The translations under genes were made by a program, and so were the position numbers. Below the pieces are notes generated by a model. The model saw nothing but the letters and a program-made list of their open reading frames with translations, ran no database searches and was not told the DNA's origin. Shown here piece after piece: positions 17,369 through 28,895 of a DNA stretch of 63,540 nt (position 1 is the stretch's first letter; the number at the start of each line of letters is the position of its first letter). Location of the stretch: the NCBI GenBank assembly GCA_029261815.1, contig JAJDAQ010000130.1, positions 1 to 63,540 on the forward strand. Direction: 5' to 3'. Source of the stretch: Deltaproteobacteria bacterium. GTDB lineage: Bacteria; Myxococcota_A; UBA9160; UBA6930.

Positions 17369-19615
17369 CTAACGGTGCGACGCGAAGATCGAGCCCTCCT
17401 CGTCCTCGCGCGGTGCATCGACGAAGATCGGAGATGACCAGGCGCGCTCCTGGACCGCGGCCGGGCACCCGCCCTTGCTCACCCTGTCCGGTGCGCACGG
17501 CGTCGTCGCGACGGCATTTCCTTCCGCATCGAATTCGGTCGCGAGCGGCTGGCCGTTGAGTCCCATCGAGGGCTCTTCGAGGGCGCGAACGTAGTAGACC
17601 GTATCTGCAGGCGACGCCGCGAACTCGGGATCTTCGAACTGGATGGTGCAGCCGTCTTCGGCGACGTCGCAGTCGAAGCGGCGCCACGGATCCTCGATTC
17701 CGGTTCCCGGATCCTCGCCGCGTGCGACCGGACGGATGCGCACGACCTCGATCGCGGCGATTTCGCGCCGGGTATCGCTCGGGTGGTAGCACTCGCCGTG
17801 ACACAGGTAGGCGAGCCGAGCCGCCGGCAGGCCGTTCACGCTGTCCGCCGGGCAGCCGGGCTTTTGCTCGAAGCTCCCGACCGCGCGCACCTCGAATGCC
17901 GGCGTCTCCGTCAGGATCGCCTCGCTGCCCATCGGCTCGCGCCCGTCGTCCCCGTTCAGGAGATCGAACCAGAGCAGGATCCGCGGACCACTCGTGCCGT
18001 AGACCTCGCGCCGCTGCAGCGCGTCCCAGATCGACTCGCGTGATCGCGAGGCACTGTGCACCGCCGCCAGCCCGCCCGGATACAAGAAGGACGCAACGCG
18101 GAGATCGTTCCCCGACAGGCCAATGCGCTCCTGGCTGATACGCACCGGCTGTTGCGGGTCATCCATGCTCCCCCCCACGATCGCGGATGCACCGAGCGAA
18201 TACGGGAAGGGAGGTTCGTTCCGCGTGTCGCTCATCATCGGCGGATCGAGCTGCTTGTACCCGTGTCCGGGACGCCCGGTGTGGCCGTCGCTCGACGCGA
18301 TGAAGCCGTATCGGAAGCGCACCGGATCCACGTCTTCGGGTTCTTGTCGCGACAGCGCCATCGCGTACTGCACGCTCTCCTTCGGGCGATGCGAGAACGA
18401 GGGACGAAAGCAATCGCGACATTGATCGCAATCGAGCCATGCTTCCGCGGGCGCGTCCGGGAAGACGCGCGACGGATTGACCCAGGCCTCGGCCGCGAAC
18501 GCGCGCGCGTCCGCAACGCGTGCTTCGCACTCGTCCTCGGCCAGATCGCCGCAGCGCGAGCGCATGATCTCCCCGGCTTGCCAACAACAGGGGAGGAAGT
18601 CTGCCGTCGGCGCCGGGCACGACGCGGTTCCCTCGGCGTCCACGACCTTGGCCGTGTAGTCGCGGTACTCCTCGGAGTTTCCGTGGCCCGACATCACCTC
18701 GATCAAACGCATCGAATCCGGATCGTAGTTTCGCGAGGCCAGATGTTTGTCGATGGTGGTGGTCGCGGGCGTGTACACGCCCCAGGACGTGCCGTGCGGA
18801 ATCGTCAGCGCGCCGACATTCCACTGATCGAGCTTCTCATGCAACTCGTGGGGCGTCGGCGCCACCTCCCGGCAGTCGCGCGGAAGCTCTCGGGAGTCGA
18901 TGCCTTCTTCACAGACATCCAGCGCCTGATTGGCATCGATGTAGTCCAGGAAGGCGTTGTGTCTCCCGAGCGTCCACGGTTGCAACCAGCGCGCGCCAGC
19001 CACGATGCCCTTGAGTGCCCCCATCGACTGGCGGGTATCTGCGGATGCGATCGGCCTTGCCGGAAGTCGGGCATCATCCGTCTCGGGAAAAATCACGCAA
19101 CGATGTCCGTAGTGTTCGTCGGGTGTCCGACCCGCCTGCGACCACTCGAAACCCATGAACGCAACCAGGTCCGGGTTCGTGGCGTCGCCAGCGCGTGCGT
19201 TGCACGAACGCACACTCTCTTTCGATGCTTCCCAGTGCTCGGGCAGGAGGCTCTCGGCATGGTCGGTCAATGCGAAGAAGTCGACCTGAGCGCAGTGACG
19301 GGCGAAGTCACACGCGTCGTTCGGCGGGTGCGCGCCCTCGCCACCCAATAGCGGCAAGGAGAACATGAACGCATCGAAGCTCCACGTGGTGTGCGCGTGG
19401 AGGTCTCCGAACAAGATCTCCTTCGTGCCGGAGGCGCTGGGCTCGCCGAGCCGCGCCGTAAACGTGTCGCGCGCGACCTCCTGTCGGAGTGCAGCGGCAG
19501 CGACCGATTCGGCGGAACGCATGCGGCCTTCGATCTCCGCATCGCGCCGGGCCTGTCCCGAATCACAGGCGAGGAGCACGAGAGCGGCGGCAAAGACGAT
19601 GAAGTTTCGAGGCAT
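17369..19615 (-). CDS. DUF3604 domain lipoprotein
   Basis: A 748-residue secreted protein with a lipoprotein signal ending LLAC (Cys17). It has the DUF3604 signature: LFGDLHAHTTWSFDA and DFFALTDHAE near the N-terminus, and FIASSDGHTGRPGHGY in the middle. These His/Asp clusters resemble PHP-type metal-dependent phosphoesterases. Many cysteines outside these motifs suggest disulfides in the periplasm or at the surface. There is no Shine-Dalgarno; a TAGGGT hexamer 6 bases upstream supports the ATG. Substrate unknown. Confidence 0.85.
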   Translation of the reverse strand: MPRNFIVFAAALVLLACDSGQARRDAEIEGRMRSAESVAAAALRQEVARDTFTARLGEPSASGTKEILFGDLHAHTTWSFDAFMFSLPLLGGEGAHPPNDACDFARHCAQVDFFALTDHAESLLPEHWEASKESVRSCNARAGDATNPDLVAFMGFEWSQAGRTPDEHYGHRCVIFPETDDARLPARPIASADTRQSMGALKGIVAGARWLQPWTLGRHNAFLDYIDANQALDVCEEGIDSRELPRDCREVAPTPHELHEKLDQWNVGALTIPHGTSWGVYTPATTTIDKHLASRNYDPDSMRLIEVMSGHGNSEEYRDYTAKVVDAEGTASCPAPTADFLPCCWQAGEIMRSRCGDLAEDECEARVADARAFAAEAWVNPSRVFPDAPAEAWLDCDQCRDCFRPSFSHRPKESVQYAMALSRQEPEDVDPVRFRYGFIASSDGHTGRPGHGYKQLDPPMMSDTRNEPPFPYSLGASAIVGGSMDDPQQPVRISQERIGLSGNDLRVASFLYPGGLAAVHSASRSRESIWDALQRREVYGTSGPRILLWFDLLNGDDGREPMGSEAILTETPAFEVRAVGSFEQKPGCPADSVNGLPAARLAYLCHGECYHPSDTRREIAAIEVVRIRPVARGEDPGTGIEDPWRRFDCDVAEDGCTIQFEDPEFAASPADTVYYVRALEEPSMGLNGQPLATEFDAEGNAVATTPCAPDRVSKGGCPAAVQERAWSSPIFVDAPREDEEGSIFASHR

Positions 19616-19621
19616 GGCAAC

Positions 19622-19627
19622 ACCCTA
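19622..19627 (-). promoter_or_regulatory. putative -10 element (TAGGGT) for leaderless DUF3604 gene
   Basis: On the minus strand TAGGGT ends 6 bases before the ATG at 19615. The short gap to the enoyl-CoA hydratase stop leaves room only for a leaderless or read-through transcript. Confidence 0.4.
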
Positions 19628-19644
19628 CCAGAGCGCCCGCCGCT

Positions 19645-20430
19645 TCAGATGCCGCCGCGCATGCGCTCCGCGAAAGCCGGATCGCGAGCGGCGAGTGTAA
19701 TCAGGTCGCCGTCGGCCTCCGTGGCATCGCCCAGCGTTCCGAGCCGGTTGTAGCCGCGGAGCTGCGTCTTCGTCATATGCACGGCGGTCTCGGGTTTGTC
19801 GAGCAGGTCGTCGACCCAGCGTGCCACTTCGCCATCGAGCTCGGCGGTCGGAACGGCCGCGTGTACGATTCCCCAATCAAGGGCGCGGACGGCATCCAAC
19901 CGGTCGCACCGGAGCAGGAGCTGCCGCGCGCGGGCCATCCCGACTTCCTGCACGAGCCGTGGCACACCGGCCCACGTCAGCGGGACGCCGAGTTCCACCT
20001 CGGGCAGCGAGAACACCGCATCTTCGGCCGCGATGCGGAAGTCGCACGCAAGCGCGAACACGAAGCCGCCGCCGATCGCGTGGCCATGGACGCGCGCGAT
20101 CGTGAGCGCTTCGCAGTCTTCGATCGCACGCGCGGCGCGGCGACCCAGGTGCTGCTCGAAACGTCGCGCGCGCGGCGTCTCCGGCTGACGAGCCGCGTCG
20201 TGTACGTCGGCATCCTTGCGATCGGCGCCGGCGCAGAAAGAGGCACCCCTCCCGCCGAGAACCACGAGGCGTGTTTCGAAGTCACGCTCGACGGCGCGAA
20301 AACAGTCGGCGACTTCTTCGAGCAGCGTGTTTCCGATGGCGTTCCGTCGCTCGGGCCGGTTCAGCCAGATGCGGAGCACCGGCCCTTCGCGCTCGACTTC
20401 AAGGGTCTTCCACGGTCCCAAAACGCTCAC
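19645..20430 (-). CDS. enoyl-CoA hydratase/isomerase family protein
   Basis: A 261-residue crotonase-fold protein with the oxyanion-hole segments GGRGASFCAGADRKD and HGHAIGGGFVFALACDFRIA, followed by SLPEVELGVPL with the Glu expected at the active site. It probably hydrates or isomerises an acyl-CoA. GTG 20436 is also possible, but GTG 20430 sits five bases after GGAGG and is preferred. It is divergent from the SDR/thioesterase pair, which also looks CoA-linked. Confidence 0.88.
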   Translation of the reverse strand: MSVLGPWKTLEVEREGPVLRIWLNRPERRNAIGNTLLEEVADCFRAVERDFETRLVVLGGRGASFCAGADRKDADVHDAARQPETPRARRFEQHLGRRAARAIEDCEALTIARVHGHAIGGGFVFALACDFRIAAEDAVFSLPEVELGVPLTWAGVPRLVQEVGMARARQLLLRCDRLDAVRALDWGIVHAAVPTAELDGEVARWVDDLLDKPETAVHMTKTQLRGYNRLGTLGDATEADGDLITLAARDPAFAERMRGGI

Positions 20431-20505
20431 GGCCACCTCCAGTCAGGCCGTGTACCCTAGCGCGCCCGATGCGGCGCAATCCCAGCGCCCCTTCCAGGAG
20501 TGGTG

Positions 20506-21423
20506 ATGACAAAGCCCTATCAGAGCATCTTCCGATCAGATCTGTTCGCTGGCCAGACCGTGCTGGTGACCGGCGGCGGCACCGGCCTTGGGCGCTGCAC
20601 GGCCCACGAACTCGCCTCCCTGGGTGCGAACGTCGTCGTCGCGGGACGAACGGCGGAGTCCCTGGAACGGACCCAGAGTGAAATCCGGGAAGCCGGCGGA
20701 GCTTGTGACACCCTCGAGATCAACATCCGAGATGAGGCCCAGGTGGATGCGGCCTTCGCCGAGGTCGTTTCCCGGCACGGCCCGATCCACGGGCTGTTCA
20801 ACAATGCCGGCGGGCAGTTCTTCGCTTCGATCGAGCAGATGTCGGCCAATGCCTGGCGCACCGTGATCGATCTGAACTTGAACGGCACCTTCATGATGTG
20901 CACGGCCGCCTATCGCCACTCGATGAAGGAACACGGCGGCTCGATCGTGAACATGCTGGCTGATATCTGGACCGGCTATCCGGGTCTTTCCCACATGTCC
21001 GCCGCGCGCGCGGGCATCGAGAACATGTCGCTCTCCATGACACTGGAATGGTCCGAGTTCGACATCCGCTTGAACTGCGTTGCACCCGGCACGATCCTCT
21101 CGAGTGGGATGCTCACCTACCCCGAGGCCGTGCAACAACAGACGGTCGGATCGGTCGGGACGCTTCCGGCCGGACGCTTCGGAACCGAGAGCGAAGTCTC
21201 CGCCACCGTCACGTTCCTGCTGTCTCCGGGCGCTGCCCACATCCGCGGCCAGACCGTGCGCGTGGATGGTGCTGAAGGCCTCCAGAAGGGGCGCATGTGG
21301 AAGATCACGCGACCCGAAGGGACGACGACGTTCGACGGTTTCCCGCTGCGGCCCGATTTCAGCGGCACCCCGTACGAGACGCTTCCTCAACTGCAAGGAA
21401 GCGCCGATGACGGAAGCGAATGA
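20506..21423 (+). CDS. SDR family oxidoreductase, trans-2-enoyl-CoA reductase-like
   Basis: A 305-residue short-chain dehydrogenase with the cofactor motif TGGGTGLG (residues 22-29) and NNAGG. The usual YxxxK catalytic segment is replaced by SHMSAARAGIENM. This matches the peroxisomal trans-2-enoyl-CoA reductase (PECR) type, which has HSGAARAG there, so an NADPH-dependent enoyl-CoA reductase is more likely than an alcohol dehydrogenase. AGGAG lies five bases before ATG 20506; two in-frame GTGs just upstream are less well placed. Its end overlaps the thioesterase start by 17 bases. Confidence 0.82.
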   Translation: MTKPYQSIFRSDLFAGQTVLVTGGGTGLGRCTAHELASLGANVVVAGRTAESLERTQSEIREAGGACDTLEINIRDEAQVDAAFAEVVSRHGPIHGLFNNAGGQFFASIEQMSANAWRTVIDLNLNGTFMMCTAAYRHSMKEHGGSIVNMLADIWTGYPGLSHMSAARAGIENMSLSMTLEWSEFDIRLNCVAPGTILSSGMLTYPEAVQQQTVGSVGTLPAGRFGTESEVSATVTFLLSPGAAHIRGQTVRVDGAEGLQKGRMWKITRPEGTTTFDGFPLRPDFSGTPYETLPQLQGSADDGSE

Positions 21424-22102
21424 CGTGGGCGCCTGGCTGAAGCAACGCCAGGCGAGTGAGAGCGCGGGCGGAACCTGGCCGCTGAAGCACGAAGCCGCCG
21501 AGGCGCTTCGCCGGATCCTCGACGCCCTCCCCCGGAGCAGCGCGGATGCGGAAACACTCGAGGGCGTCATTCCACTGCTGCAGGAGGCCGCAGAGCGCTT
21601 GACCGGACACGACCCGGCCGAAGATGCACGCCAGGGCGGCTCCCATATCGCGGGCATGGCGGACTTCATGTACGTCAGCCCCATCGTCGGTTTCGCCAAT
21701 GCCATCGCATCCCCGTTCCAGTTCTGGATCGACGAAGAGGAGCGCATCGCACGCGGCGAGGGGTCCTTTCGCAAGGCGCATGAAGGCGGGCCCGGCATCG
21801 TCCACGGCGGCATCCTCGCGGCCACCGTGGACGAACTCCTCGGAATGGCGACGACTTTTTCCGGCCAACCCGGACTGACCGGCCGCCTCACGATGCACTA
21901 CCACCGGCCCACGCCGATCGAGGAACCGCTGCAGCTGACCGCACGGCTCGACCGCCAGGAAGGACGCCGGCTACACATGTCGTGCGACGTCCACCATGGC
22001 GAAGTCCGCACAGCGAGCGCCGACGCGGTGTTCGTGGTCGTCAGTGGCGACAAGTTCGCCGATCTCGATGCCAAGCGAAGAGCGAAATCCGAAGATCGCT
22101 AG
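21407..22102 (+). CDS. hotdog-fold acyl-CoA thioesterase (PaaI-like) with N-terminal extension
   Basis: A 231-residue protein whose last ~110 residues are a hotdog domain with VHGGILAATVDELLG (His133, Asp142 region) and MHYHRPTPIEEPL. The first ~100 residues are a helical extension not typical of small PaaI thioesterases. It starts inside the end of the SDR gene, so the two are co-expressed. It is a clear relative of the product at 49317-50051. Likely role: hydrolysis of an acyl-CoA made or used by the neighbouring SDR and enoyl-CoA hydratase. Confidence 0.8.
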   Translation: MTEANDVGAWLKQRQASESAGGTWPLKHEAAEALRRILDALPRSSADAETLEGVIPLLQEAAERLTGHDPAEDARQGGSHIAGMADFMYVSPIVGFANAIASPFQFWIDEEERIARGEGSFRKAHEGGPGIVHGGILAATVDELLGMATTFSGQPGLTGRLTMHYHRPTPIEEPLQLTARLDRQEGRRLHMSCDVHHGEVRTASADAVFVVVSGDKFADLDAKRRAKSEDR

Positions 22103-22515
22103 GCGCTGTCTTTCGCCGGCCAGGCGCCGTGGATCAGGCCCACCAGGCCGAAAGTCGCGAACTCCTTACCGGCATCGACGAGCATCACCGGAATGCTATG
22201 CAGCGAAAACGCGTGATGGCTTGCCAGCGTGGTTCCGACCAGGGCCGTCCCCACGAAGATGCCGAGCGCGGCACCGGGGAAGGCGCCGCGCACGCCGGCT
22301 TTGCCCATCAGCGCGCTGACGCCGTAGGAAATGACGATTGCGCACGCGATCGCGACCGGAAAGACGTAGCCGGGGGGTTGTCCCATCTGGCTCGGGTCCA
22401 GGCCGATGCCTTCCATCCAGATCGTTCCGAATGCCCATTCCGAGTACCAGACGAAGCCGACGGCCATCTGGGCGACGACGGCCAACAGGGCGGCCAGGTG
22501 ATTGGTCTGCGGCAC
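22099..22515 (-). CDS. DUF1761 family membrane protein
   Basis: A 138-residue protein with four hydrophobic segments. The N-terminal FVWYSEWAFGTIWMEGIG pattern is typical of DUF1761. The start is GTG 22515 with GGAGG seven bases upstream. Its stop overlaps the thioesterase stop tail-to-tail (CTAG, 22099-22102). Function unknown. Confidence 0.8.
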   Translation of the reverse strand: MPQTNHLAALLAVVAQMAVGFVWYSEWAFGTIWMEGIGLDPSQMGQPPGYVFPVAIACAIVISYGVSALMGKAGVRGAFPGAALGIFVGTALVGTTLASHHAFSLHSIPVMLVDAGKEFATFGLVGLIHGAWPAKDSA

Positions 22516-22545
22516 GGTCGATCCTCCGGGAGTGGGACGTGGCGT

Positions 22546-23502
22546 TCACCGAGTTGCGAGAAGGGCCTCGACGCGGTCGATCACCTTCGCCGCATAGTCT
22601 ACGCCGTCGAGGCGGCTCATTTCCTGGATTCCGGTCGGACTCGTCACATTGATCTCGGTCAGGCGACCGCCGATCACATCGATTCCAACGAAGAAGAGGC
22701 CTTCCTCCCGCAACCGCGGAGCCACCGCGGCAACGATCTTCTCGTCATCGGCGTCGAGCCCGACCTGGCTCGCCTGACCGCCGGAATGGAAATTCGCGCG
22801 GCTTTCGCCTTCGGCCGGCACGCGCAGCACGGCGCCAAGCACCTCACCATCCACCAGCAAGATGCGCTTGTCGCCCTCCCGCACCTCGGGCACGTAGGCC
22901 TGGGCCTGTACCCAGCGCGTCTCGAAATGCGTACTGACCTCGAGGATCGTGCGCACGTTCGGGTCGCCTTGTCGGATATGGAAGATGCCTTCGCCGCCCT
23001 TTCCGTCGAGCGGCTTGACGATCATCTCGCCCCCGTGGTCGGCAAGCGCAGCCTCGAGGTCGGGAATCGTGCGCGCCACGCGGGTCGCCGGCATCAGGTC
23101 GGGGAAGTTCATCGCGAATAGCTTCTCGTTCGACGCCACGACGCTGTCGGGACGATTCAGTACCAGCGCCCGCTCGCACAGCGACAGCATCTGGTTCACG
23201 CGCGTGAACGACTCGTCGACCGGCGGGTCGGTTCGCTGCCAGATCACATCGGCGTCGTCGAGTGCGATCTCCTGCGGCGCCTCCAGGGTCACGTGGTTCC
23301 CGGCTTCCCGGCGGAGCGTCGCGCGTTGCGCCACGGCAATCGGCCCTCGACCCGGGCGAACCCCGACACCACCGGGCGGCACGTACCACGTCTCGCAGCC
23401 ACGGCGACCGGCCTCCAGCATCAGGGCGAACGTCGTGTCGGCATGGATATCCACGACCTCGATTGGATCCATCACGAAGGCCATTACGGGGGCTGTGGAC
23501 AA
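22546..23502 (-). CDS. gshB: glutathione synthetase
   Basis: An ATP-grasp enzyme joining gamma-glutamylcysteine and glycine. The 318-residue protein has the GshB N-terminal pattern (FVMDPIEVVDIHADTTF), VIWQRTDPPVDE, the ATP-grasp loop IVKPLDGKGGEGIFHI and the C-terminal FVGIDVIGGRLTEINVTSPTG. The start is TTG 23502, supported by AGGAGA five bases upstream; ATG 23484 is an alternative. No gshA is in the window. A glutathione transferase at 57461-58105 fits glutathione use. Confidence 0.95.
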   Translation of the reverse strand: MSTAPVMAFVMDPIEVVDIHADTTFALMLEAGRRGCETWYVPPGGVGVRPGRGPIAVAQRATLRREAGNHVTLEAPQEIALDDADVIWQRTDPPVDESFTRVNQMLSLCERALVLNRPDSVVASNEKLFAMNFPDLMPATRVARTIPDLEAALADHGGEMIVKPLDGKGGEGIFHIRQGDPNVRTILEVSTHFETRWVQAQAYVPEVREGDKRILLVDGEVLGAVLRVPAEGESRANFHSGGQASQVGLDADDEKIVAAVAPRLREEGLFFVGIDVIGGRLTEINVTSPTGIQEMSRLDGVDYAAKVIDRVEALLATR

Positions 23503-23708
23503 GGCATTCTCCTGGGCTGGCGAAAGGCGCGAACCGGCTCTTCGTAGCGCAGAAGCCGTACCGCCGGGAGCCGGCCGCTCGTACGGCGCCGCTTGCCATC
23601 TACCGGGGGTCTTCTAGCCTGCGCGAGACGCCCCGTCCGGAACTCCGCGGCGCGCGGCGGCCACCCAAGGGGGGTGAGGGTGCGCAACGTGGCAGGGGAG
23701 CATTAGCA

Positions 23709-26222
<2,514 letters not shown>

Positions 26223-26239
26223 CGCGACCCGTCCCGACC

Positions 26240-26899
26240 TCAGACCGCCATGAGCCACCGGACCAGATCTTCCGGCGTGGAAGCATGGTAGTCGGGCTGC
26301 GCGCCGAGTAGTTCGGCATCGTCCCCGATCCCCCAGCCCACGGTCACGCAGCGGAGCCCATTGCCCCGGCCCGCCACGACGTCCACATCCCGATCCCCGA
26401 CCATGGCGCCGACGCCCTGCGTCTGACCGATGGCCTCGCGCGCGCGTTCCACGGTTCGGGTCTTCGCCTCGAAGTGGGAGTTCGTGACCGGTGGCCCGGT
26501 GATCGCCTCGAACCGCCCGGCCAGGCCCAAGGTCTCGAGAATCGGCCGAGCGAATGCTGCCGGTTTTGCCGTAGCCACCCCCAGGGAGAAGTGCGGACGA
26601 AGACGATCGAGCGCTTCCTCCATCCCCGGCATCAATTCGGTATGGGTCAGCGAGATACTCGCATAACGTTCACGGTAGGCGGCTACCAATGCTCCGACAT
26701 CCCCGGTTGAGTTTCCACGCGCTTCGAGGATTCCGCGAAAGGCAGAATCGAGAGGCGGTCCGATCAGCTGATGCAGGGAGGCCTCGGGCTCTGTGGGGTA
26801 GCCGAGCGCCTCGAGCGCCTGATTCATGCAGCTCGAGATGGGGACGCGCGAGTCGACGATCACGCCGTCGAGGTCAAACAGAACGAAGTCGAGTGCCAA
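26240..26899 (-). CDS. HAD family hydrolase (phosphoglycolate phosphatase-like)
   Basis: A 219-residue HAD phosphatase: FDLDGV with nucleophile Asp9 and Asp11, a helical cap containing IGPPLDSAFRG, VATAKP as motif II, and MVGDRDVDVVAGRGNG for the metal-binding acidic pair. It resembles Gph-type phosphoglycolate or beta-phosphoglucomutase enzymes. The frame is open far upstream; TTG 26899 places the catalytic motif normally and has GGAG six bases before it. It is divergent from the histidine kinase. Confidence 0.85.
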   Translation of the reverse strand: MALDFVLFDLDGVIVDSRVPISSCMNQALEALGYPTEPEASLHQLIGPPLDSAFRGILEARGNSTGDVGALVAAYRERYASISLTHTELMPGMEEALDRLRPHFSLGVATAKPAAFARPILETLGLAGRFEAITGPPVTNSHFEAKTRTVERAREAIGQTQGVGAMVGDRDVDVVAGRGNGLRCVTVGWGIGDDAELLGAQPDYHASTPEDLVRWLMAV

Positions 26900-26988
26900 G
26901 GAATGCTCCGCGCGGATGCGATCGCCGTCGCTCGAGACCGGGCATCCGAGTTGACAGGACCGCGGCAAGCACGGTAGCAACCGGGTCG

Positions 26989-28179
26989 GTGGGGGAGAGA
27001 GGACCGACGATCCAGCCCGCGAGCCGCGTCCAAGCGGCTCGCCGGGGAGCCGCGCAAGCGAACACCCGGGATTTCCAGGGTCTTCTCGCGCGTGTGGTCG
27101 CTCGTCTAGCGGAAGAGACCCGCGCAACGCGAGTGGTGGCCTGGGGTCGCGATCATGCCGGAGCACCCGCCGTGCTGGCCGCACGCCTCGAAGGCTCCGC
27201 ACTGCTCGCGCCGGACGAATCATCCTTCTGCCATCTCGCAGCGCTCGCCGGGACGGTGGACCTCGGCGACCCGGACCTGCCCGCAGACATCCATGCGATC
27301 GCGGTCGATCACGGCTTCGCCGCGGGCGCTCCGGTCCAATCGCTCGACGGCGAACCCCCGGCGGTCTTGCTCCTCGGCGGTTCCGAAGGCCCCGGCCAGG
27401 TCCGCCCTCGGACACTGGCCGCGCTCGCGGCTGCGGCCGAGCGGCTCGCCGCACCCGCGGCCTCCGAAGCCGCCGTCCAGCGTCTAGGTCGGCTCGACGC
27501 CGAGGTGCAACGTCTCGATCGCCTCGCCGCCCTCGGCGGGCTGGTGGCCGAGATCGTGCACGAAATCCGGAACCCGCTCGTGACGGTCAAGACGTTCATG
27601 CAGCTCCTACCCGAGCACACCGACGACCCGGAGTTTCATGGGGAGTTTCTCACCGTCGCACTCGAGGAAGTGCGTCGCATCGAGCGCCTGCTCAACGTGG
27701 TCCTCGAAAATGCGCGGCCACGCGCACTGGATGGCGCTGGAACCGATGTCGCACAGGCATTCGACAGCCTGGCTCAGCTCCTCGCCTTCCGGGCCAGCGA
27801 TCGCGGCGTCACCCTGCAGATCAATGCGCCCGATTCTCTCGCTCGTCCTGGAATCGACCCGGACGCATTGCGCCAGGTGCTGCTCAACCTCACGCTGAAC
27901 GGGCTCGATGTCTCCCCCGAAGGCAGCGCGCTGGAACTGTCCGCGCGGAGCACCGACGATGCGATCGAGATCGACGTAGAGGACCGGGGCCCCGGCGTTC
28001 CGAAAGAACTCCGCGAACAACTCTTCGAGCCCTTCTTCTCGACGAAATCCGATCGCCCGGGCGGCCTGGGCCTCGGCATCTCGCGCAAACTCGTCGAGGA
28101 GGCCGGCGGCGAGATCGCCGTGCACGACCGCGAGGGCGGTGGCTCCACCTTCCGGGTCAGCCTTCCACGGCTAGCCTAA
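26989..28179 (+). CDS. sensor histidine kinase
   Basis: The N-terminal ~170 residues look like a GAF-type sensory domain without membrane segments. A HisKA dimerisation domain with the phosphoacceptor His in AEIVHEIRNPL (about residue 191 from this start) and a HATPase_c domain follow (NLTLNGLD as N box, DRGPGVP, FEPFFSTK, GGLGLGIS). It is therefore a soluble cytoplasmic kinase. No response regulator is adjacent. The start is uncertain: the frame is open from 26689, GTG 26989 is used here, and GTG 27094 would remove part of the sensory domain. Confidence 0.82.
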   Translation: MGERGPTIQPASRVQAARRGAAQANTRDFQGLLARVVARLAEETRATRVVAWGRDHAGAPAVLAARLEGSALLAPDESSFCHLAALAGTVDLGDPDLPADIHAIAVDHGFAAGAPVQSLDGEPPAVLLLGGSEGPGQVRPRTLAALAAAAERLAAPAASEAAVQRLGRLDAEVQRLDRLAALGGLVAEIVHEIRNPLVTVKTFMQLLPEHTDDPEFHGEFLTVALEEVRRIERLLNVVLENARPRALDGAGTDVAQAFDSLAQLLAFRASDRGVTLQINAPDSLARPGIDPDALRQVLLNLTLNGLDVSPEGSALELSARSTDDAIEIDVEDRGPGVPKELREQLFEPFFSTKSDRPGGLGLGISRKLVEEAGGEIAVHDREGGGSTFRVSLPRLA

Positions 28180-28200
28180 CGTCGGAGGTTGCCGGCGTGC

Positions 28201-28845
28201 TCAGTTCTGGGCGAGCCACTGCTGCGTGAGCTGCCCCAGGTTACCGAGCCCGCTCATGAAGAAATGATCGGCCTGCGGCAGCACTTCGAACGTCAGTCCG
28301 GGTGCATCCAGAAACGCAGCGGAGAGAACGTCTTTCGGCACGAGCTCGTCCTTCGCTCCGGAGAGCACGAGCACGCGCTGCTTCAGGTCGGCAATTCGCT
28401 CGGGGGCGATCAGCGCCGGCGGAGGAGCCACCAGGATCACGCGTGAAACGCGACCCGTTGGGTTCGCTTCTGCCGCTCGTACCGCGGCCGCGGCACCGAA
28501 GGAATAACCACAGGCCAACAGTGGGCCTTCGACGGTTTCGGCCACGTGCGTGACCGCGGCGCCGTAGTCGATGTCTGCGTCTTCGGGCTCGCCACTCGGA
28601 GCGCCCGCGGAGGCTCCGATGCCGCGCCAGTTGAAGGCGACCGATGCGATGCCGGTCTTCGCAGCCGCCCATGACAGCTCGTTGACGACCGGGGAGTCGA
28701 TGCTGCCGCCATAGAGGGGATGCGGGGGCGCGATGACGGCGCCGCGGTCATCGCCTTCGACGCCGGCGCGGTACACGCCTTCGAGCGTTTCATCCGGCGC
28801 ATCCGCGCGCGCGATGGTGACCATGCGTTCTTCCAGGTGAGCCAT
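28201..28845 (-). CDS. alpha/beta hydrolase
   Basis: A 214-residue serine hydrolase fold with an oxyanion segment PPHPLYGG, the nucleophile elbow GYSFGAA, a late acidic residue in SGAKDELVP and a catalytic His in ADHFFMSG. It resembles the short CocE/dienelactone-like and YgfF-type hydrolases of unknown substrate. ATG 28845 is preferred over the upstream open frame, with GAGGAGG eleven bases before it. It is divergent from nth. Confidence 0.8.
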   Translation of the reverse strand: MAHLEERMVTIARADAPDETLEGVYRAGVEGDDRGAVIAPPHPLYGGSIDSPVVNELSWAAAKTGIASVAFNWRGIGASAGAPSGEPEDADIDYGAAVTHVAETVEGPLLACGYSFGAAAAVRAAEANPTGRVSRVILVAPPPALIAPERIADLKQRVLVLSGAKDELVPKDVLSAAFLDAPGLTFEVLPQADHFFMSGLGNLGQLTQQWLAQN

Positions 28846-28881
28846 TTCGCGTGCGTCCTCCTCGCGCCGAGGAGAATGACG

Positions 28882-28887
28882 TAACCT
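28882..28887 (+). promoter_or_regulatory. putative -10 element (TAACCT) for nth
   Basis: TAACCT lies 8 bases before the nth ATG at 28896, with no Shine-Dalgarno in between. Confidence 0.3.
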
Positions 28888-28895
28888 CGCGCCGA

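Noticed and set aside
18056..19351. 431-codon open frame antisense to the DUF3604 gene
   Set aside because: No recognisable motif, and it lies wholly within a well-supported gene on the other strand.
21982..23121. 379-codon open frame across the DUF1761 and gshB genes
   Set aside because: It crosses two real genes on the opposite strand and has no ribosome site or family motif.
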